Assembly: GCF_900217235.1 (NCBI RefSeq)
Contig: NZ_LT907975.1
Coordinates: 2,145,001-2,209,000, forward strand
Direction of reading: 5' to 3'
Length of the DNA stretch: 64,000 nucleotides
Source of the DNA: Pseudodesulfovibrio profundus
GTDB taxonomy: Bacteria; Desulfobacterota; Desulfovibrionia; Desulfovibrionales; Desulfovibrionaceae
The position numbers and the translations under genes were made by a program. The notes under the pieces were generated by a model that was not told the origin of the DNA, made no database searches, and saw only the letters and a list, made by a program, of their open reading frames with translations. Shown one piece after another: positions 44,167 to 54,456 of this stretch (position 1 is the stretch's first letter; every line of letters starts with the position of its first letter).

Positions 44167-45120
44167 ATGGCATATAAATACATTTTCGGCCCGGTAATGA
44201 GCAGCCGTTTGGGGCGCTCTCTTGGTCTCGACCTGCTCGGTGGCCGTGTCTGTTCCATGGATTGTCTGTATTGCGAGGTAGGGGCGACCAGGACCCTGAC
44301 ACTTGAGCGGAAACCCTATGTCCCGGCGGAGGACATCCTGGAAGAATTGGCCGCGTGGAAAAATGAAGACCTGGGAGCACCGGATATGGTGACCCTGGGC
44401 GGACTGGGCGAGCCGTGCCTCAACTCGGAGATGGCAAAAGTCATTGAAGGCGCCAGGCAGTTGTTTCCGGAAACGGACATAGCGGTTCTCACCAATTCCA
44501 CACTTATGACCGATCCCGAGGTTCGGGCTGAACTGGCACAGGCAGATGTCGTGCTCCCCAGTCTCGATTCACTTGTTGACTCGGAATTCGCTTCGGTAAA
44601 CCGCCCCTGCAGTAGCATCACTCCCGAGCAGGTGGCCGAAGGATTATTGCAGTTCCGTAAGGAATTCAGCGGAAAGATATTTTTGGAAATTTTGCTTGTC
44701 GATGGAGTCAATGACTCGGAGGAAAATCTCGACAGGCTGACGGTTTTTTGCAAACGGCTCGGACCGGATCGGGTGGACGTGGTGACCACGAATCGCCCGG
44801 GTACGGTCAGGGGAACCAGTCCCGTGAACGGGGCACTCCTGAGTCGTTGGCGCGCACGCCTTGAAGTCGGCAAGTATCAGACTTGCGCTTCCAAGGCAGA
44901 GGTTTTGGCGGAGATGTCTCCCGAGCGATTGACTGCTCTGGTGGAAGCATCCCTGTCTCGTCGACCTCAGACTGTTTCTCAACTGGCCGGAGCCCTGAAC
45001 GTGGACTCGGAAGCGGTTCGCGAAACTGTGGAAGCCCTGCAGGAACAGGGCGACGTCATCTCCCGGGAAGACCGGGGTGAGACCTTCTACCACGGTACGG
45101 GCCATGTCATGGAGGAATAG
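44167..45120 (+). CDS. Radical SAM protein with C-terminal winged helix
   Basis: 317 residues starting MAYKYIFGPVMSSRLGRSLG. The cluster-binding motif is CSMDCLYC (CxxxCxxC). TLGGLGEPCLNSEM is the SAM-binding GGE-like strand. The last ~80 residues form a winged-helix domain (RRPQTVSQLAGALNVDSEAV). Members of this COG0731-like group have no established reaction. The gene lies 40 bases upstream of rng, so both may share the promoter that covers the palindrome at 44089. The start has GGAAAG 8-10 bases upstream. Confidence 0.85.
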   Translation: MAYKYIFGPVMSSRLGRSLGLDLLGGRVCSMDCLYCEVGATRTLTLERKPYVPAEDILEELAAWKNEDLGAPDMVTLGGLGEPCLNSEMAKVIEGARQLFPETDIAVLTNSTLMTDPEVRAELAQADVVLPSLDSLVDSEFASVNRPCSSITPEQVAEGLLQFRKEFSGKIFLEILLVDGVNDSEENLDRLTVFCKRLGPDRVDVVTTNRPGTVRGTSPVNGALLSRWRARLEVGKYQTCASKAEVLAEMSPERLTALVEASLSRRPQTVSQLAGALNVDSEAVRETVEALQEQGDVISREDRGETFYHGTGHVMEE

Positions 45121-45160
45121 CGCGCCATGATACGACACATTTTTTTATTGAGAGGTTATT

Positions 45161-46639
45161 ATGACCGCAGTTGCCAACAAGAAACGTCGGCAGAAGATGT
45201 TCATCTCCGTATTGCCGGGGGAACAGGTTGAAGTTGTCATCGCCGAAGAAGGCATCGTCAACGAGTATTATGTAGAGATGGTGCACCAGGCCAAAACCAA
45301 GGGCAACATCTACAAAGGGTATATCCACAACATCGATAACGGGCTTCAGGCCGCGTTCATCAACTACGGAGCCGAACGAAACGGGTTCCTGCAGATTGAC
45401 GAGGTCCATCCCGAATATTACATGGGCAGTCCGGCCACCAAAAAGGGCCAGCGCTTCCCGCTCATGCAGAAGGTGCTCAAGCCCGGCCAGGAAATCCTGG
45501 TGCAGGTGGTCAAGGAACCCACAGGCAAGAAAGGCGCCTTCCTCACCACGTATCTTTCTCTTCCGGGCCGCAGCTTCGTGTATACTGTCGGACGCTCCCA
45601 GATGGGTGTCTCCCGCAAAATCGAAAATGAAAAAGAGCGCGCACGACTGAAAAAAGCGTTGGAATCCTTTGATACTTCCGAGGGTGTAGGGCTGATAGCC
45701 CGTACCGCCGCAGTCGGACAGTCCAAGGCCGCTCTCGGACGCGATTTCAAGTATCTGAACAGGCTCTGGACGGACATTCGCGCCAATGCGCAGCAGAAAA
45801 AAGCGCCGACCGTCGTCTATGAAGAGCTTGGGCTGGCAGCCCGGGCTGTCCGCGATTACCTGACCACCGATGTGACCGAGGTATGGGTAGACGACAAGGA
45901 AACATACAATCAGGTTAAGCAGTTCGTGAAGCTGGCCTTCCCGCGCAAGAACAATCTGGCCAAGCTGCACGAAGACCATGATCTTTCCCTTCTTGAGCGG
46001 TTCAATCTGGTCAAGCAGGTACAGGAGATCTACTCCCGTGAGGCATCCATGCCCTCGGGCGGTCGTCTTGTATTCGATGCTACCGAAGCACTGACAGCCA
46101 TTGATATCAACTCCGGTAAAATCGGTGGTGAGCGGAACTTCCAGAAGATGGCACTCAAGACCAACGTGGAGGCTGCACGTGAGATCGCCCGCCAGTTGCG
46201 CCTGCGCGATATCGGCGGACAGGTCGTTATCGACTTCATCGAGATGAAGAATCCGAAAGACTGCCGCGAAGTCGAGAAGGTCATGCGCGCTGAAATGAAG
46301 AATGATCGCGCACGAACCGATGTCAGCCGTATTTCATCCTTTGGGCTCATGGAGTTGGTGCGCCAGCGCCTTGGTTCTTCGGCCATCGCCATTTCCACGG
46401 AACCCTGTCCCTGCTGCAAGGGTACCGGCATTCGTCGCAACATGGAGTGGCAGGCTTTGCAGGCGCTTAAGGATATCCACCGCGATATTCGCAAACCGAG
46501 CATGGAATCTGTGGAATACGACTGTGAAGAGGAACTTGCCATCTATCTCCTCAACAACAAGCGACAGGTCCTTGCCGAAATGGAAGAAGAGTACAACAAG
46601 GAAATTCACATCGACATCGACTACGATTACGACGACTAG
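45161..46639 (+). CDS. rng: Ribonuclease E/G family endoribonuclease
   Basis: 492 residues: S1-like domain early (GNIYKGYIHNIDNGLQAAFINYG), a 5'-sensor/RNase H region, the DNase I-like catalytic core with FDATEALTAIDINSGK and DFIEM (metal-binding Asp residues), and the Zn-link CPCCKGTG. The size and lack of a long C-terminal scaffold fit RNase G rather than full RNase E. It processes rRNA and mRNA 5' ends in the cytoplasm. GAGAGG precedes the start and a terminator follows. The C terminus is acidic (DIDYDYDD). Confidence 0.93.
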   Translation: MTAVANKKRRQKMFISVLPGEQVEVVIAEEGIVNEYYVEMVHQAKTKGNIYKGYIHNIDNGLQAAFINYGAERNGFLQIDEVHPEYYMGSPATKKGQRFPLMQKVLKPGQEILVQVVKEPTGKKGAFLTTYLSLPGRSFVYTVGRSQMGVSRKIENEKERARLKKALESFDTSEGVGLIARTAAVGQSKAALGRDFKYLNRLWTDIRANAQQKKAPTVVYEELGLAARAVRDYLTTDVTEVWVDDKETYNQVKQFVKLAFPRKNNLAKLHEDHDLSLLERFNLVKQVQEIYSREASMPSGGRLVFDATEALTAIDINSGKIGGERNFQKMALKTNVEAAREIARQLRLRDIGGQVVIDFIEMKNPKDCREVEKVMRAEMKNDRARTDVSRISSFGLMELVRQRLGSSAIAISTEPCPCCKGTGIRRNMEWQALQALKDIHRDIRKPSMESVEYDCEEELAIYLLNNKRQVLAEMEEEYNKEIHIDIDYDYDD

Positions 46640-46664
46640 ATCGTAGCTATAGTGAGTATAATGG

Positions 46665-46695
46665 AAGAGGCCCCCTGTTTCAGGAGGCCTCTTTT
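46665..46695 (+). terminator. Terminator of rng
   Basis: AGAGGCC pairs with GGCCTCT with further CCTG/CAGG pairing inside, followed by TTTTCTTTT. Confidence 0.85.
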
Positions 46696-46733
46696 CTTTT
46701 GAATATGGAGTCAGCTTGTGGGCTGTTTGATTC

Positions 46734-48008
46734 TTAATTGATCGTCAACAGGGCGCTGTAGAAGAATTCTCCCAGCGGTGAATCCGGTGGGGTCGTCCAT
46801 TCCTTGTTCAGTTCGGCTCTTTCGTGGTGGCCCAGAAACGCTTTAATCAAGTGATCGTTTTCATCCGGATTGAGCGTGCAGGTGATAATGGCAATTTTGC
46901 CTCCGCGTTTGACGCGATGAGCAGCATTATCCAGTATCTCGCTTTGCAGTTTCATCAGGTCATCAAGGTCCTTGGTGGTCCGTTTCCACTTGGTGTCCGG
47001 GCGGCGGGAAAGTACGCCGAGGCCGGAGCAGGGGAGATCGAGCAGGATGGTTGATGGCTGGTGCGGAGGAATGGCCGTCGCTGCATTGGCTTCGAATGTT
47101 TCCACACCGGGCAGTTCCCGACGCAGTGCGGACAGGCGTCCCTTGTGCGGGTCAGAGGCAAAAACCTTCAAGCCATTTTCCAACAGAATCCGGGTCTTGC
47201 CGCCTCGTCCGGCGCACGCATCCCATACCGGGCTTTCCCACAATGAGGGATTGAGCGCCTCTATGGCTTCTCTCGCAGCAAACGACTGGCGTGCCAGCGG
47301 CGGTTCCGGCTCATCCTCAAAGGACGTACCGGCAGGCAGTGCGAAGGACATGCCCTCGATGTCTATGATCTCGGGTGCGCCAGCCAGTTCCGTAAATATT
47401 TCTTCCGCTTCCGGGTGACCATACAGATTGATGCCCACGGCGGGCGGCGACAGTTGCGCTTCAAGATAGGCAAGGGCCCTTTCTTCGCCGTAGGCTCTCC
47501 ACCACATGTCCACAAGCCACTGAGGGCAGGCGTACCAACGGCTCAGGAATTCCGGCAGGGAGGCGTCCTTGCGATAGAAATCCTTGTCAAAGGCTTCGTC
47601 GCCCATGTCCGCGATACGGCGGAGCACAGCGTTGAAAAGACCGGAAAGACGGGAGCCGGGTTTGCTCTTGGAAAATTCGACGGCCCAGTCAACAGAGGCG
47701 TAGGCCGGAACCTTGTCGAGAAAAATGATCTCGTAAGCCGCAACGCCCATAGCCAGTCGCATTTTGGGCGGCAGCTTGCCGGGGTCCTGTAGAAACCGTG
47801 TCAGGATATACTCGATGCGGCCCTTGAGCCGGAGGTATCCGTAACAGAGTTCAGTGGCAAGCCCGACATCGCGGGGATCGATTTTGCCGGAGGAAAGGGC
47901 CACGTCAAGGGCGGCCTGAATGTCCTGCTTGGAAAACAGGCAACGGTAAAGTGCTTCGAGTGCGACCCTTCTCGCTGGAGGCAGGGGCTTGGTGGAATGT
48001 GCTTTCAT
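46734..48008 (-). CDS. RsmB/NOP-type 16S rRNA cytosine-C5 methyltransferase
   Basis: 424 residues. N-terminal NusB-like helical domain (ARRVALEALYRCLF) and a C-terminal methyltransferase with DACAGRGGKTRILL (SAM), DLPCSGLGVLSRRPDTKW (motif IV, PC) and IITCTLNPDEND (motif VI catalytic Cys). This is the RsmB (m5C967) layout. The start is chosen because GGAG lies seven bases upstream; an ATG 12 codons earlier is possible. It is followed downstream by rng's terminator, converging with it. Confidence 0.9.
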   Translation of the reverse strand: MKAHSTKPLPPARRVALEALYRCLFSKQDIQAALDVALSSGKIDPRDVGLATELCYGYLRLKGRIEYILTRFLQDPGKLPPKMRLAMGVAAYEIIFLDKVPAYASVDWAVEFSKSKPGSRLSGLFNAVLRRIADMGDEAFDKDFYRKDASLPEFLSRWYACPQWLVDMWWRAYGEERALAYLEAQLSPPAVGINLYGHPEAEEIFTELAGAPEIIDIEGMSFALPAGTSFEDEPEPPLARQSFAAREAIEALNPSLWESPVWDACAGRGGKTRILLENGLKVFASDPHKGRLSALRRELPGVETFEANAATAIPPHQPSTILLDLPCSGLGVLSRRPDTKWKRTTKDLDDLMKLQSEILDNAAHRVKRGGKIAIITCTLNPDENDHLIKAFLGHHERAELNKEWTTPPDSPLGEFFYSALLTIN

Positions 48009-48070
48009 ACGATTCTCCATACGCTTTGCGCACGACTGGCGCAAGCAGCATGTATGGGGAAAAAGTGAAG

Positions 48071-50293
48071 TTAGCTGTTGGCGCTGGAGCGGATGACACG
48101 CAGCACTTCGTATGGATACTTGCCCTCAAAGGCATCATGTACGGGTGTCAGGGCGAGAATTCCCCGTTTCTTGAAGTCGCGCAATGTGGATTTGATCAAG
48201 TCGATTTCAACATCTGGCAGCTTGACCAGCTCCCGGTAATTCAGCTTGCCGCATTTGACTGCCTGGGAAAGATGATTCCAAATGGATGCGGGCTTGAGGC
48301 AGCGGCGGCTGGCTACTTCCTCCACATCACCGAATTCTCTGAACAGGGTCAGCGACTCCTGGGCTGTGGCGGATAATTCCTGCTTCTTCTGTTTCTGCTT
48401 ATCTCTCTTGTCCGCTCTGTCCGAAGGAATTTCAGCCAGGTTGGCGGGTCTGCCGTGCTTTTCTTCGTGGGCATGCAGACCGGCAAGGAACGTGGAGCCG
48501 AATCGCTCCAGCTTGACCTCGCCGACACCGGAAATGCAGCCAAATGACTCCAGCGAGGTGGGACGGTATTTGACCAGTTCCAACAGCGTCTTGTCCGGAA
48601 AGATAGCGTAAGGAGGAACAGACTGCTCTTCTGCAATGGAGAGCCTGAGTTCGCGTAGGGAATCGAACAGTTCTTCTGTTTCCCAGTTGGTCAGGATATC
48701 GGCAGCGGCAGCTCTCGCCGGTTTGGACTTTTTCGAGCGCTTGGGCACGATGGGGTCGGTGCGGAAGCGGATGGGGCGCTCGCCTTTGAGTATGGGCCAC
48801 GAGCGTTCATTGAGCGTCAGAGCGTTGAATCGTTCAGGGTCCACCGAGCAATACCCACCGGCCAGTAGCTGCCGATACACGGATTTCCACTGGTCCAGGC
48901 TCAACTCTTCGCCACACCCGAAGGTGGACAGCTCGGTGTGGTTGAAGCGCCGAATCTGATCGGTTTCCTTGCCCACAAGAACATGAGCCAGATAGTTGAC
49001 GCCGAATCGCTGTTCGGTACGAAAGATGTTGGACAGGGCCTTTTGCGCTTCCACAGTCCCATCCCAGGTGTCCACCGGGGTGATACAGTTGTCGCAATTA
49101 CCGCACGGCTCAATGGTTTCGCCAAAATAGCCGAGCAATGCCTGTCGACGGCAACTGGCAGCTTCCAGGAAAGCGAACATGGAGCCGAGTTTGGAATGCT
49201 CCACCCGTTTGCGCGTCCCTGCTGCCTCACCGGATTCAATCATGGATCGGAGCACGGCAATGTCCTGCATGCCAAAGCACATCCACGCCGAGGCTGGCAG
49301 ACCGTCACGTCCGGCGCGACCTGTCTCCTGATGGTATGCTTCCAGCGATTTGGGCGGCTCCAGATGGCACACGAAACGGACGTTGGGCTTGTCCACACCC
49401 ATGCCGAATGCCACGGTCGCCACCATGACCACCCCTTCCTCCCGCATGAACCGCTCCTGATTGCGGTACCGTTCGGCCTGTGACAATCCGGCATGATAGG
49501 GGAGGGCGGTCACTCCGTGCTTGTTCAGAAATTCAGCGGTCTTTTCAACCTTTTTGCGGCTGAGTCGGTAGACGATCCCTGCATCGCCGGGATGGTTGTC
49601 CCGGATAAATTGCAGGAGCATCTTGCGCCCGTTGTTCTTGGGCAGGACCGTGTAGGAAATATTGGGTCGGTTGAATCCGGTGGCATAGACCTGCGCTTGA
49701 CCAAGGTGCAGATTGTTGACGATATCCCGTTGTGTCGGTTTGTCGGCTGTGGCTGTGAGGGCCAGACGCGGAACATCAGGGAATCGCTCATGAAGGATGG
49801 ACAACTGCATGTATTCCGGCCGGAAATCGTGCCCCCATTGGGAAACACAGTGGGCTTCGTCGATGGCGAACAGACATGGATTGCACCGCGCCAGAAAATC
49901 CAGAAAGCCGGGACGGAACAGACGTTCCGGGGCGACATAGAGCAGGTCCAGTTGCCCGGTTTCCAGTTGTTGTTCCACTTCCCAGGCCGATTGTGGGTCA
50001 AGGGAAGAATTGAGACAGGCAGCGCGAACGCCCATCTGCGTCAGTCCCTGCACCTGATCCTGCATCAAGGCAATGAGCGGGGAAACGCATATGCCGACAC
50101 CCTGACGGAGCATGGCAGGGATTTGATAGCAGAGGGATTTGCCTCCGCCCGTGGGCATGAGTACCAGCGAGTCACCGCCCGCAAGGGTGTTGTTGATGAT
50201 GGATTCCTGTAGACCGATGAAGGCGTCAAAGCCGAATACGGAACTCAGTACCTCATTGGGAGTGGATGGTGGACGGGTGTGGGGCTGATGCAT
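48071..50293 (-). CDS. recQ: ATP-dependent DNA helicase RecQ
   Basis: 740 residues. Helicase core with [13 protein letters not shown] (Walker A), [19 protein letters not shown] (DEAH and aromatic loop), and [10 protein letters not shown]. The zinc-binding RQC region follows ([12 protein letters not shown] and CGNCDNC), a winged helix near 420-510, an HRDC domain near 560-640 ([29 protein letters not shown]) and a C-terminal helix-turn-helix part ([13 protein letters not shown]). It unwinds DNA 3'-5' in recombination repair. Longer than E. coli RecQ because of the C-terminal extension. No Shine-Dalgarno is seen at the start. Confidence 0.95.
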   Translation of the reverse strand: MHQPHTRPPSTPNEVLSSVFGFDAFIGLQESIINNTLAGGDSLVLMPTGGGKSLCYQIPAMLRQGVGICVSPLIALMQDQVQGLTQMGVRAACLNSSLDPQSAWEVEQQLETGQLDLLYVAPERLFRPGFLDFLARCNPCLFAIDEAHCVSQWGHDFRPEYMQLSILHERFPDVPRLALTATADKPTQRDIVNNLHLGQAQVYATGFNRPNISYTVLPKNNGRKMLLQFIRDNHPGDAGIVYRLSRKKVEKTAEFLNKHGVTALPYHAGLSQAERYRNQERFMREEGVVMVATVAFGMGVDKPNVRFVCHLEPPKSLEAYHQETGRAGRDGLPASAWMCFGMQDIAVLRSMIESGEAAGTRKRVEHSKLGSMFAFLEAASCRRQALLGYFGETIEPCGNCDNCITPVDTWDGTVEAQKALSNIFRTEQRFGVNYLAHVLVGKETDQIRRFNHTELSTFGCGEELSLDQWKSVYRQLLAGGYCSVDPERFNALTLNERSWPILKGERPIRFRTDPIVPKRSKKSKPARAAAADILTNWETEELFDSLRELRLSIAEEQSVPPYAIFPDKTLLELVKYRPTSLESFGCISGVGEVKLERFGSTFLAGLHAHEEKHGRPANLAEIPSDRADKRDKQKQKKQELSATAQESLTLFREFGDVEEVASRRCLKPASIWNHLSQAVKCGKLNYRELVKLPDVEIDLIKSTLRDFKKRGILALTPVHDAFEGKYPYEVLRVIRSSANS

Positions 50294-50342
50294 GGGGGGC
50301 GAGAGTATGGCAAACCGTTTTGGATGGCAATGCGTATCGTGT

Positions 50343-51548
50343 TCATGCGGGAATGATCCGCTGCCCGTCTTTGATGATCAGTTCCGGGGAGGTGAGTTGA
50401 GCGAGGTCGCTGAGTGGTGAGCCGGAGAAGAGCAGCAGGTCGGCGGAGTTGCCAGCGCGTATGGTTCCTCTGTCCTTGAATCCACAGGCTCGGGCCGCGA
50501 CGCGGGTGGCTCCCTGCAGGATACGGTGGTTGGATAAACCTCCAGACTGCAAGAGGGTGCATTCCTTGCTGGGCATGCCTGCTTCAGTGCGTCGATACGG
50601 GAAGTCGTTGCCAACAGCGATATCACCGTTAAGCTGATTGAAGTACTGGACCGGAGCCGATAATTCAGGCCCACTCCACATGGAGCGCGAAAGGACATCC
50701 TGTGTTGGTGTCAGTATGATTCCATTTTTGACCATCCGGTCCAACAGTTTTCGATAGGGTGAGATCGGTAGCCCCTGCCGGTCGAGGATTGGATGGGGGA
50801 CGCCGTTACGCAACCATCGGTGCGGTACATGTTCTATCGTATCAACTCCCGCATTGAGCGCCTTTCCCAAACCTCCGATATCCTCCACATGACAACGGAT
50901 GACCAGCCCCAAGCTTCTTGCCTGATTGCATAAGGCCTTGGCTGTGGCGGCATCGAGCATGGGCCATGGTTTCCTGTTGGGACCCGGCTCAAAAGCGAGC
51001 TTGATCATGGTAGCCCCGAGGTCGGCCAGTCGCCGGACCTGCTCCCGACCATGTTGAGGAGAAGTCACGACCAGCCCGTACCTGTTGTCATGCACTGGCA
51101 GGGGATAGCCTCCGGGCGGACAGAGTATTGGTCCAGAGCAGGCTGCCGTGGCGGTTTGCCCTGTGGGTGTTTGCGTCAGGGCGCTGATGGCTTTCAGTGG
51201 AGAGCCGACATCGCCGATGGCTGTGACGCCATGCTGCAGCCAGCGCTCACGTCGCTCCTTTGGCGAGTGCAGGCCGTGGACGTGGCAGTTGATGACCCCT
51301 GGCATGATGAAGGCATTCGGGACAGTGATTGTCCGTGGTATATTCGCGGAGTGGATCGGGACAACGTCGACGATACGGGTACCGTGAACGACAACGGCAT
51401 GGTCATGAAGAGGTGGTTTGTCTTCTCCCGTGAAAACAGTGCCGGCCAGCGCAAAGGGAGCGTCAGAATGTGTCGCTGAACGGGCTGATGCGGGCAGTAT
51501 GGCAAGCCCGGCCATGGCAGCGAGAAAGTGTCTTCGGGAAACAGTCAT
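50343..51548 (-). CDS. Tat-exported amidohydrolase
   Basis: 401 residues beginning [18 protein letters not shown], a twin-arginine signal (SRRHFLA). The amidohydrolase fold shows NCHVHG (first metal histidines), TMIKLAF (bridging Lys), IRCHVED and DTIEHVPH (His ligands) and GNDFPY (Asp). It would hydrolyse an amide or related bond in the periplasm after folding with its metals; the substrate is unknown. The upstream 23 in-frame codons are discarded because the Tat motif sits right after this ATG. The Shine-Dalgarno is weak. Confidence 0.85.
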   Translation of the reverse strand: MTVSRRHFLAAMAGLAILPASARSATHSDAPFALAGTVFTGEDKPPLHDHAVVVHGTRIVDVVPIHSANIPRTITVPNAFIMPGVINCHVHGLHSPKERRERWLQHGVTAIGDVGSPLKAISALTQTPTGQTATAACSGPILCPPGGYPLPVHDNRYGLVVTSPQHGREQVRRLADLGATMIKLAFEPGPNRKPWPMLDAATAKALCNQARSLGLVIRCHVEDIGGLGKALNAGVDTIEHVPHRWLRNGVPHPILDRQGLPISPYRKLLDRMVKNGIILTPTQDVLSRSMWSGPELSAPVQYFNQLNGDIAVGNDFPYRRTEAGMPSKECTLLQSGGLSNHRILQGATRVAARACGFKDRGTIRAGNSADLLLFSGSPLSDLAQLTSPELIIKDGQRIIPA

Positions 51549-51599
51549 GATCTCTGACGGTAGGAGATATCGGCAGACGGGGCAAGAGGGGCGGGTTGT

Positions 51600-51630
51600 A
51601 AAAAAGGCCCTGCTCAACGAGCAGGGCCTT
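51600..51630 (-). terminator. Terminator of the HDOD-domain gene
   Basis: AAGGCCCTGCTC / GAGCAGGGCCTT with a three-base loop and, on the minus strand, a TTTTTT tail. Confidence 0.9.
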
Positions 51631-51651
51631 CATATCGGAATGAATTGTTAC

Positions 51652-52908
51652 CTATTGGATAGGTTCTTTGGGATCAGGGGAGAAGAATGCGTCTGCCCAG
51701 GTGAAAGCGTGCTGGTAGCTGACAGCTACGGTTCCTGGCAACAGGTTCAGCTCTTTGGCTTTTTTGCCGACCTCATCCCAGTCGGAATGCTCGATAGCGC
51801 GGGTCAGGTCGAGCCAAATGGCAAACTGGTTCTGTTTACCGCACAGAGCGTCTTTGACCTTGTCGTCTACCGGTAGGTGTTCGACGATGGAACTCATGTC
51901 GGAATCGAGCATGGCGTCGAGGAGTGAGAAGAGACCGAGCATGAACAACCTGTCCGACTCTTCCTCATATCCACCACCAAGGGCTGCGGTTTCAAACAGC
52001 TTGGCCCTGTGAGCCGATATATACGCCAGCTCCTGACTTTTTTCAGAAGGCGTGATGTCCGTGAGAATGATGAGTCGCAACCAGTTGCGAATGGGCTTCC
52101 AACCGGCCAGCACAACGGCCTGACGAATGGAAGTGATGGTGGTTGCGAAACTGAAATTTGCCGAATTCAGGAAATTGAGAAGCCGGTAGCTGATGGCGAC
52201 ATCTGCCTCGATGGCTGAGGTCAGCGCGTCAAAATCCGGTTCGTCTTTCTCGATGATTTCAAACAGTTTGAGACGGGTCGCTTTGGAAGACGGGATCTTG
52301 CGGCCGGATTCCGTGGCCGGGTGCTTGAAGAAAAAGCCGTGGAACAGATGAAATCCGGTGTCCTGCGCTTTTTTCAGCTCTTCGGCGTTCTCCACCCGTT
52401 TGGCGATGAGCTGTGGAGAGCCGAATTTCTGTGCTTTGGCCGTAATGAGCTGGAGATCGGCCTCTTCCTTGCCGCTGATATCTACGATGAGGATGTCGGC
52501 GATTTCCGCAAGGGGCTCACAGCCGGGCTTCCCTTCGAAGTTGTTGACGGCGATCTCATACCCGTCCGACTGGATGTTACGGAGCATATCCAGCAAATTG
52601 TGGTCCACCTTGGCGGTCTCCTCGAGGATGAGCACCGTGTTGGACCAGGGTACGGCATTATGCGTCCCACGCCGAATATCATCGGGTGTGAAGTGGATCA
52701 TCTGCCGCGCTTTTTGCCCCGCAATACCGCCACAAAGCGGAAGATTGGCCACGAGGTTCATGGTCGCTTCGGAGTTGTCGGTGAAAATGGCACGATCGGC
52801 ATCATCGCTATCCCGAAACAGAAGCAGGTAACCCCATGTCTTGTTCCGTTCGTCGAAAACCGGCTGCCGGGCAATAAAAATGGATTCGTAGGCTCTTTCT
52901 TCGCTCAT
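51652..52908 (-). CDS. Degenerate EAL plus HDOD domain protein
   Basis: 418 residues starting MSEERAYESIFIARQPVFDERN, the beginning of YuxH-type proteins. The first ~205 residues are an EAL-like fold with the key residues changed (DILIVDISGKEEADL, LIAKRVENAEELK), so c-di-GMP hydrolysis is not expected. HDOD from 205 to 400 (AIEADVAISYRLLNFLNSANF, TSIRQAVVLAGWKPIRNWL). Such proteins act as signalling scaffolds. AGGAG upstream; single-gene unit. Confidence 0.88.
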   Translation of the reverse strand: MSEERAYESIFIARQPVFDERNKTWGYLLLFRDSDDADRAIFTDNSEATMNLVANLPLCGGIAGQKARQMIHFTPDDIRRGTHNAVPWSNTVLILEETAKVDHNLLDMLRNIQSDGYEIAVNNFEGKPGCEPLAEIADILIVDISGKEEADLQLITAKAQKFGSPQLIAKRVENAEELKKAQDTGFHLFHGFFFKHPATESGRKIPSSKATRLKLFEIIEKDEPDFDALTSAIEADVAISYRLLNFLNSANFSFATTITSIRQAVVLAGWKPIRNWLRLIILTDITPSEKSQELAYISAHRAKLFETAALGGGYEEESDRLFMLGLFSLLDAMLDSDMSSIVEHLPVDDKVKDALCGKQNQFAIWLDLTRAIEHSDWDEVGKKAKELNLLPGTVAVSYQHAFTWADAFFSPDPKEPIQ

Positions 52909-53122
52909 GGGCTCCTCAGATAAGACGAAATCTGATAACCTGAGTAGCATCCCATAATTATTATTAGAGAGTCAACAATATCAAGCTGTATTCGCGGATT
53001 CTATCGCGTTTGACGGGTCTATTCCCTTCCATCTTTGCCCCGAGTGTATTATGTGACTATGCAACGATTCATTGAACGCCCTTCCCTGGGCCAGAGCTAC
53101 TACACGATTAAAGAGGTGGAGA

Positions 53123-53926
53123 ATGCACACTGGCAAAGCCATTCGTTTGGAAAGAATATTCAACCGAAACACGCAAAAGACCATCATCGTCCCCATGGAT
53201 CATGGTGTGACAGTCGGTCCCATCGCCGGACTGGAGAAGATGCGTGATACGGTCACCAATCTTGTGGCCGGTGGTGCCAACGCAGGGTTGGTCCACAAAG
53301 GTCAGGTCCAGTTGGGACACCGCATGCAGGGCCGTGATTTCGGGTGTATTGTCCACCTGTCTGCCGGTACTACGCTGTCGCCGTTTCCCAACGTCAAACG
53401 TCTGGTTACTACCGTGGAAGAGGCCATTCGCCTCGGGGCTGACGGCGTCAGTGTCCATGTGAACCTCGGTGACGAGACCGAAGGGCAGATGCTCAGCGAT
53501 CTGGGCAGCGTGGCCGCTTCCGCTTCGGAGTGGGGCATGCCGCTGCTGGCAATGGTCTATGCACGAGGCCCGAAGGTCAGTGATGAGTATGACCCTGAGG
53601 TGGTAAAGCATTGCGCTCGTGTCGGCGCTGAATTGGGGGCTGATGTCGTCAAGGTCAATTATACTGGTGACTTTGAGTCCTTCTCGAAAGTGGTTGAGTG
53701 TGCCGGAATCCCGGTGGTTATCGCCGGAGGTGCCAAGCTGGACTCGACCCGCGATTTTCTCGATATGGTTCGCATCGCCATTGATGCCGGGGCCGCCGGA
53801 CTTTCTGTCGGCCGCAATGTGTTCCAGCATAATGATCCGACCCGTCTTGTCGAAGTCCTCAACCGCATCGTTCACATGGACATGCCGGTTGATGAAGCCC
53901 TGGCTGGCTACGACGACGTTTTATAG
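53123..53926 (+). CDS. 2-amino-3,7-dideoxy-D-threo-hept-6-ulosonate synthase
   Basis: 267 residues of the DeoC/LacD class I aldolase fold: [48 protein letters not shown] (Schiff-base Lys) and [12 protein letters not shown]. It belongs to the group that includes archaeal ADTH synthase and its homologues in Desulfovibrio, which feed a second type of 3-dehydroquinate synthase for aromatic amino acids. A plain class I fructose-bisphosphate aldolase is the alternative. GGAG precedes the start. The expected DHQ synthase II gene is not next to it; a terminator follows. Confidence 0.8.
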   Translation: MHTGKAIRLERIFNRNTQKTIIVPMDHGVTVGPIAGLEKMRDTVTNLVAGGANAGLVHKGQVQLGHRMQGRDFGCIVHLSAGTTLSPFPNVKRLVTTVEEAIRLGADGVSVHVNLGDETEGQMLSDLGSVAASASEWGMPLLAMVYARGPKVSDEYDPEVVKHCARVGAELGADVVKVNYTGDFESFSKVVECAGIPVVIAGGAKLDSTRDFLDMVRIAIDAGAAGLSVGRNVFQHNDPTRLVEVLNRIVHMDMPVDEALAGYDDVL

Positions 53927-53943
53927 TCGACTTTGATTAATAG

Positions 53944-53977
53944 AGCCCCGACAGATTTGTCTGTCGGGGCTTTTTTT
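53944..53977 (+). terminator. Terminator after the ADTH synthase gene
   Basis: AGCCCCGACAGA / TCTGTCGGGGCT with a four-base loop, followed by seven T residues. Confidence 0.92.
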
Positions 53978-54233
53978 CTTTCTCGAGCGAACAAACCCTG
54001 CCTGGCCGAGGAGGGGTCTTTGGGGAGTCAGCCTGTCCATTGGTATGTGTTGGCGAGGGGCGTAAAAAAAGTTGTAGTTGATCAATCGAGCTGTACCGAT
54101 ATTGTTGGAATAGGGCTTTCCCCTCGTATCCAGACGAGGTGGAGCAGAGAGTACCCCTGGCCCGTTATTATTTCAGTTCGCCCATGTCCTGCTTTGTATT
54201 CAGGTAGTTATCGTCCGTTATCCTTTCTTTCTG

Positions 54234-54422
54234 TTACCTGCTTCGATGCGAGTCGTTGAGCAGAAATGGGCGCATACTGAATCCTTCAAATGTCCCCCAC
54301 TGCTTCTTGCGGCATTTTTTGATGGGCGCCACCGCAGATGATATTCGAAACCCGGCAGACCGCAGTGTTTCGACAGAAGGCAGCTTACCTTTGTGCGTTT
54401 GTACAATGATGAAGTTTTGCAA
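54234..54422 (-). CDS. Possible small protein beside IS copy 2
   Basis: 62 residues from a TTG with GGGAG about nine bases upstream: MQNFIIVQTHKGKLPSVETL, then PIKKCRKKQWGTFEGFSMRPF. Basic, no membrane segment, no family recognised. It lies in the 480-base gap between the ADTH synthase terminator and the IS and is the only reading frame there with a plausible ribosome site. The gap otherwise shows nothing I can support. Confidence 0.3.
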   Translation of the reverse strand: MQNFIIVQTHKGKLPSVETLRSAGFRISSAVAPIKKCRKKQWGTFEGFSMRPFLLNDSHRSR

Positions 54423-54456
54423 TGATATTATCTCCCGTGTGGTGTTGTGTTAGTGT

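Noticed and set aside
53933-54259. Plus-strand frame of 108 codons after the ADTH synthase gene
   Set aside because: It begins inside the terminator hairpin and has no ribosome site.
43929-54456. A past inversion between the two identical IS copies
   Set aside because: Each copy has matching direct repeats on both its sides; an inversion would have mixed them.
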